Shown here in pieces: positions 63,181 to 64,000 of a DNA stretch of 64,000 bases. The stretch's first letter is position 1. Every line of letters begins with the position of its first letter. The position numbers were made by a program, and so were the translations under genes. Under the pieces are notes generated by a model, which saw nothing but the letters and a program-made list of their open reading frames with translations, had not been told where the DNA came from and made no database searches. This stretch comes from Ursus arctos (Eukaryota; Chordata; Mammalia; Carnivora; Ursidae): the NCBI RefSeq assembly GCF_023065955.2, contig NW_026622841.1, forward strand, positions 19,044,501 through 19,108,500, in the 5' to 3' direction.

Positions 63181-64000
63181 CTGGACAGTACAGATAGATG
63201 TAACAGATAAAAAGTATTAGAAATAAATGTAAGCTAAGGTTATATATATGTTAACAAAATGCTAGGGTTTAAGGACCACACTAATGACTGCTGTACTTTT
63301 TGTTTTGTTTTGTTTTAACGTTTCAGCACACTGTTAAACCACAATAAGAAAGAAAGAGACCTTACAAGAAGAATGATTAAGAGTCACAGGAGTCAAGGGA
63401 AAATATCATCATCATTATCTTTTAATAAGGGATAAGTGAGATGAGTGTAGGACCTGTCGCTTTATTAATAGGAATGCATGCATCTGGTGAGGACGTGGGT
63501 TTGCCAACTGCACTGCTGGCCTGGAATTAGACTCCTCTGTGGAATCCAGGTCAGTGTTTACACCCAAGTAATTTACAATCTTTCGCAAATTTAAGCAAAA
63601 TAGTATGAAAGCACTTAGGAACAATTTAGAGAATCAGAATTCAAGAAGAATCAGGGTAATGCATATTCTCAGTGGAGAGGGGTAAGGGGAACGGTGGCTT
63701 TCTCTGAAGGATTGTTGAGCTAGTTTGTTTGTTTGTTTACTTTTCGAGAGACCCTGCTTCAGTACTCACTCAGCTGTGGTTTGCATCCTGACTCAACGAC
63801 TTACACACCAGCCTCCCTTTTGGTGTGTGGGGATGGAGATAACAAGGCTTACGTCACAATGTTTTAAAACATTTAAAAAGTGTTTTAAAAGACCTATCAT
63901 GGGATAGGTCTGTGGTGGGCCTTAGTGTTGCCTTCTCATCTCACTTATTTGACCTGATGAAGAGGATGAATAAACACAAATCTTTATTCACTGTTATTGA

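Overview
This window is vertebrate, and almost certainly mammalian, nuclear DNA. It is AT-rich and intron-dominated, with no long open reading frame and many interspersed repeats. Lineage is set by the repeats. Seven tRNA-Lys-type Can-SINEs, several with intact target-site duplications, and short antisense 3' ends of carnivoran L1 elements point to a caniform carnivoran. The SINE sub-type at 12.6 and 23.8 kb looks like those I associate with bears/panda or related arctoids; that last step is recollection, not a database match.

The only gene recognised is TCF4 (E2-2/ITF2), a class I bHLH transcription factor, on the + strand. Two coding exons are visible: 62 nt at 35055-35116 and 97 nt at 38164-38260. 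Both have canonical splice sites and encode an N-terminal stretch matching residues of about 50-101 of the long human isoform TCF4-B. In the usual human numbering they are exons 4 and 5. Everything else is intron: the last 35 kb of intron 3, all of the 3.05 kb intron 4, and the first 25.7 kb of intron 5. I saw no CTG/CAG tract corresponding to the human intron-3 repeat CTG18.1, which in human lies near exon 3 and is probably upstream of this window.

Layout. 1-35054: intron 3 with three antisense SINEs (5.7, 7.5, 12.6 kb), a SINE at 23.8 kb and one at 27.7 kb, L2 remnants at 12.4-13.8 and 17.1-18.9 kb, MIRs, MER5 and MER20 fossils, two L1 3' stubs, and simple repeats including a 49-bp perfect alternating purine-pyrimidine tract at 6.7 kb. 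35055-38260: the two exons and intron 4. 38261-50450: a repeat-poor part of intron 5 with one SINE just before it (37.6 kb), a few MIR pieces and a CpG-enriched patch at 45.5-45.8 kb. 50450-64000: a mosaic of old LINEs (L2, CR1/L3), MIRs, one L1 stub and a SINE at 57.6 kb that appears to carry a short 3' transduction.

The two exons work as a unit. Exon 4 starts in phase 1 and exon 5 ends in phase 1, so both can be skipped together in frame, while skipping either alone shifts the frame. I found no tRNA, rRNA, snRNA, CRISPR, intact transposon or second protein-coding gene. No wholly new biological system is evident; the items listed as findings are local DNA-structure, repeat-history and alternative-promoter candidates.
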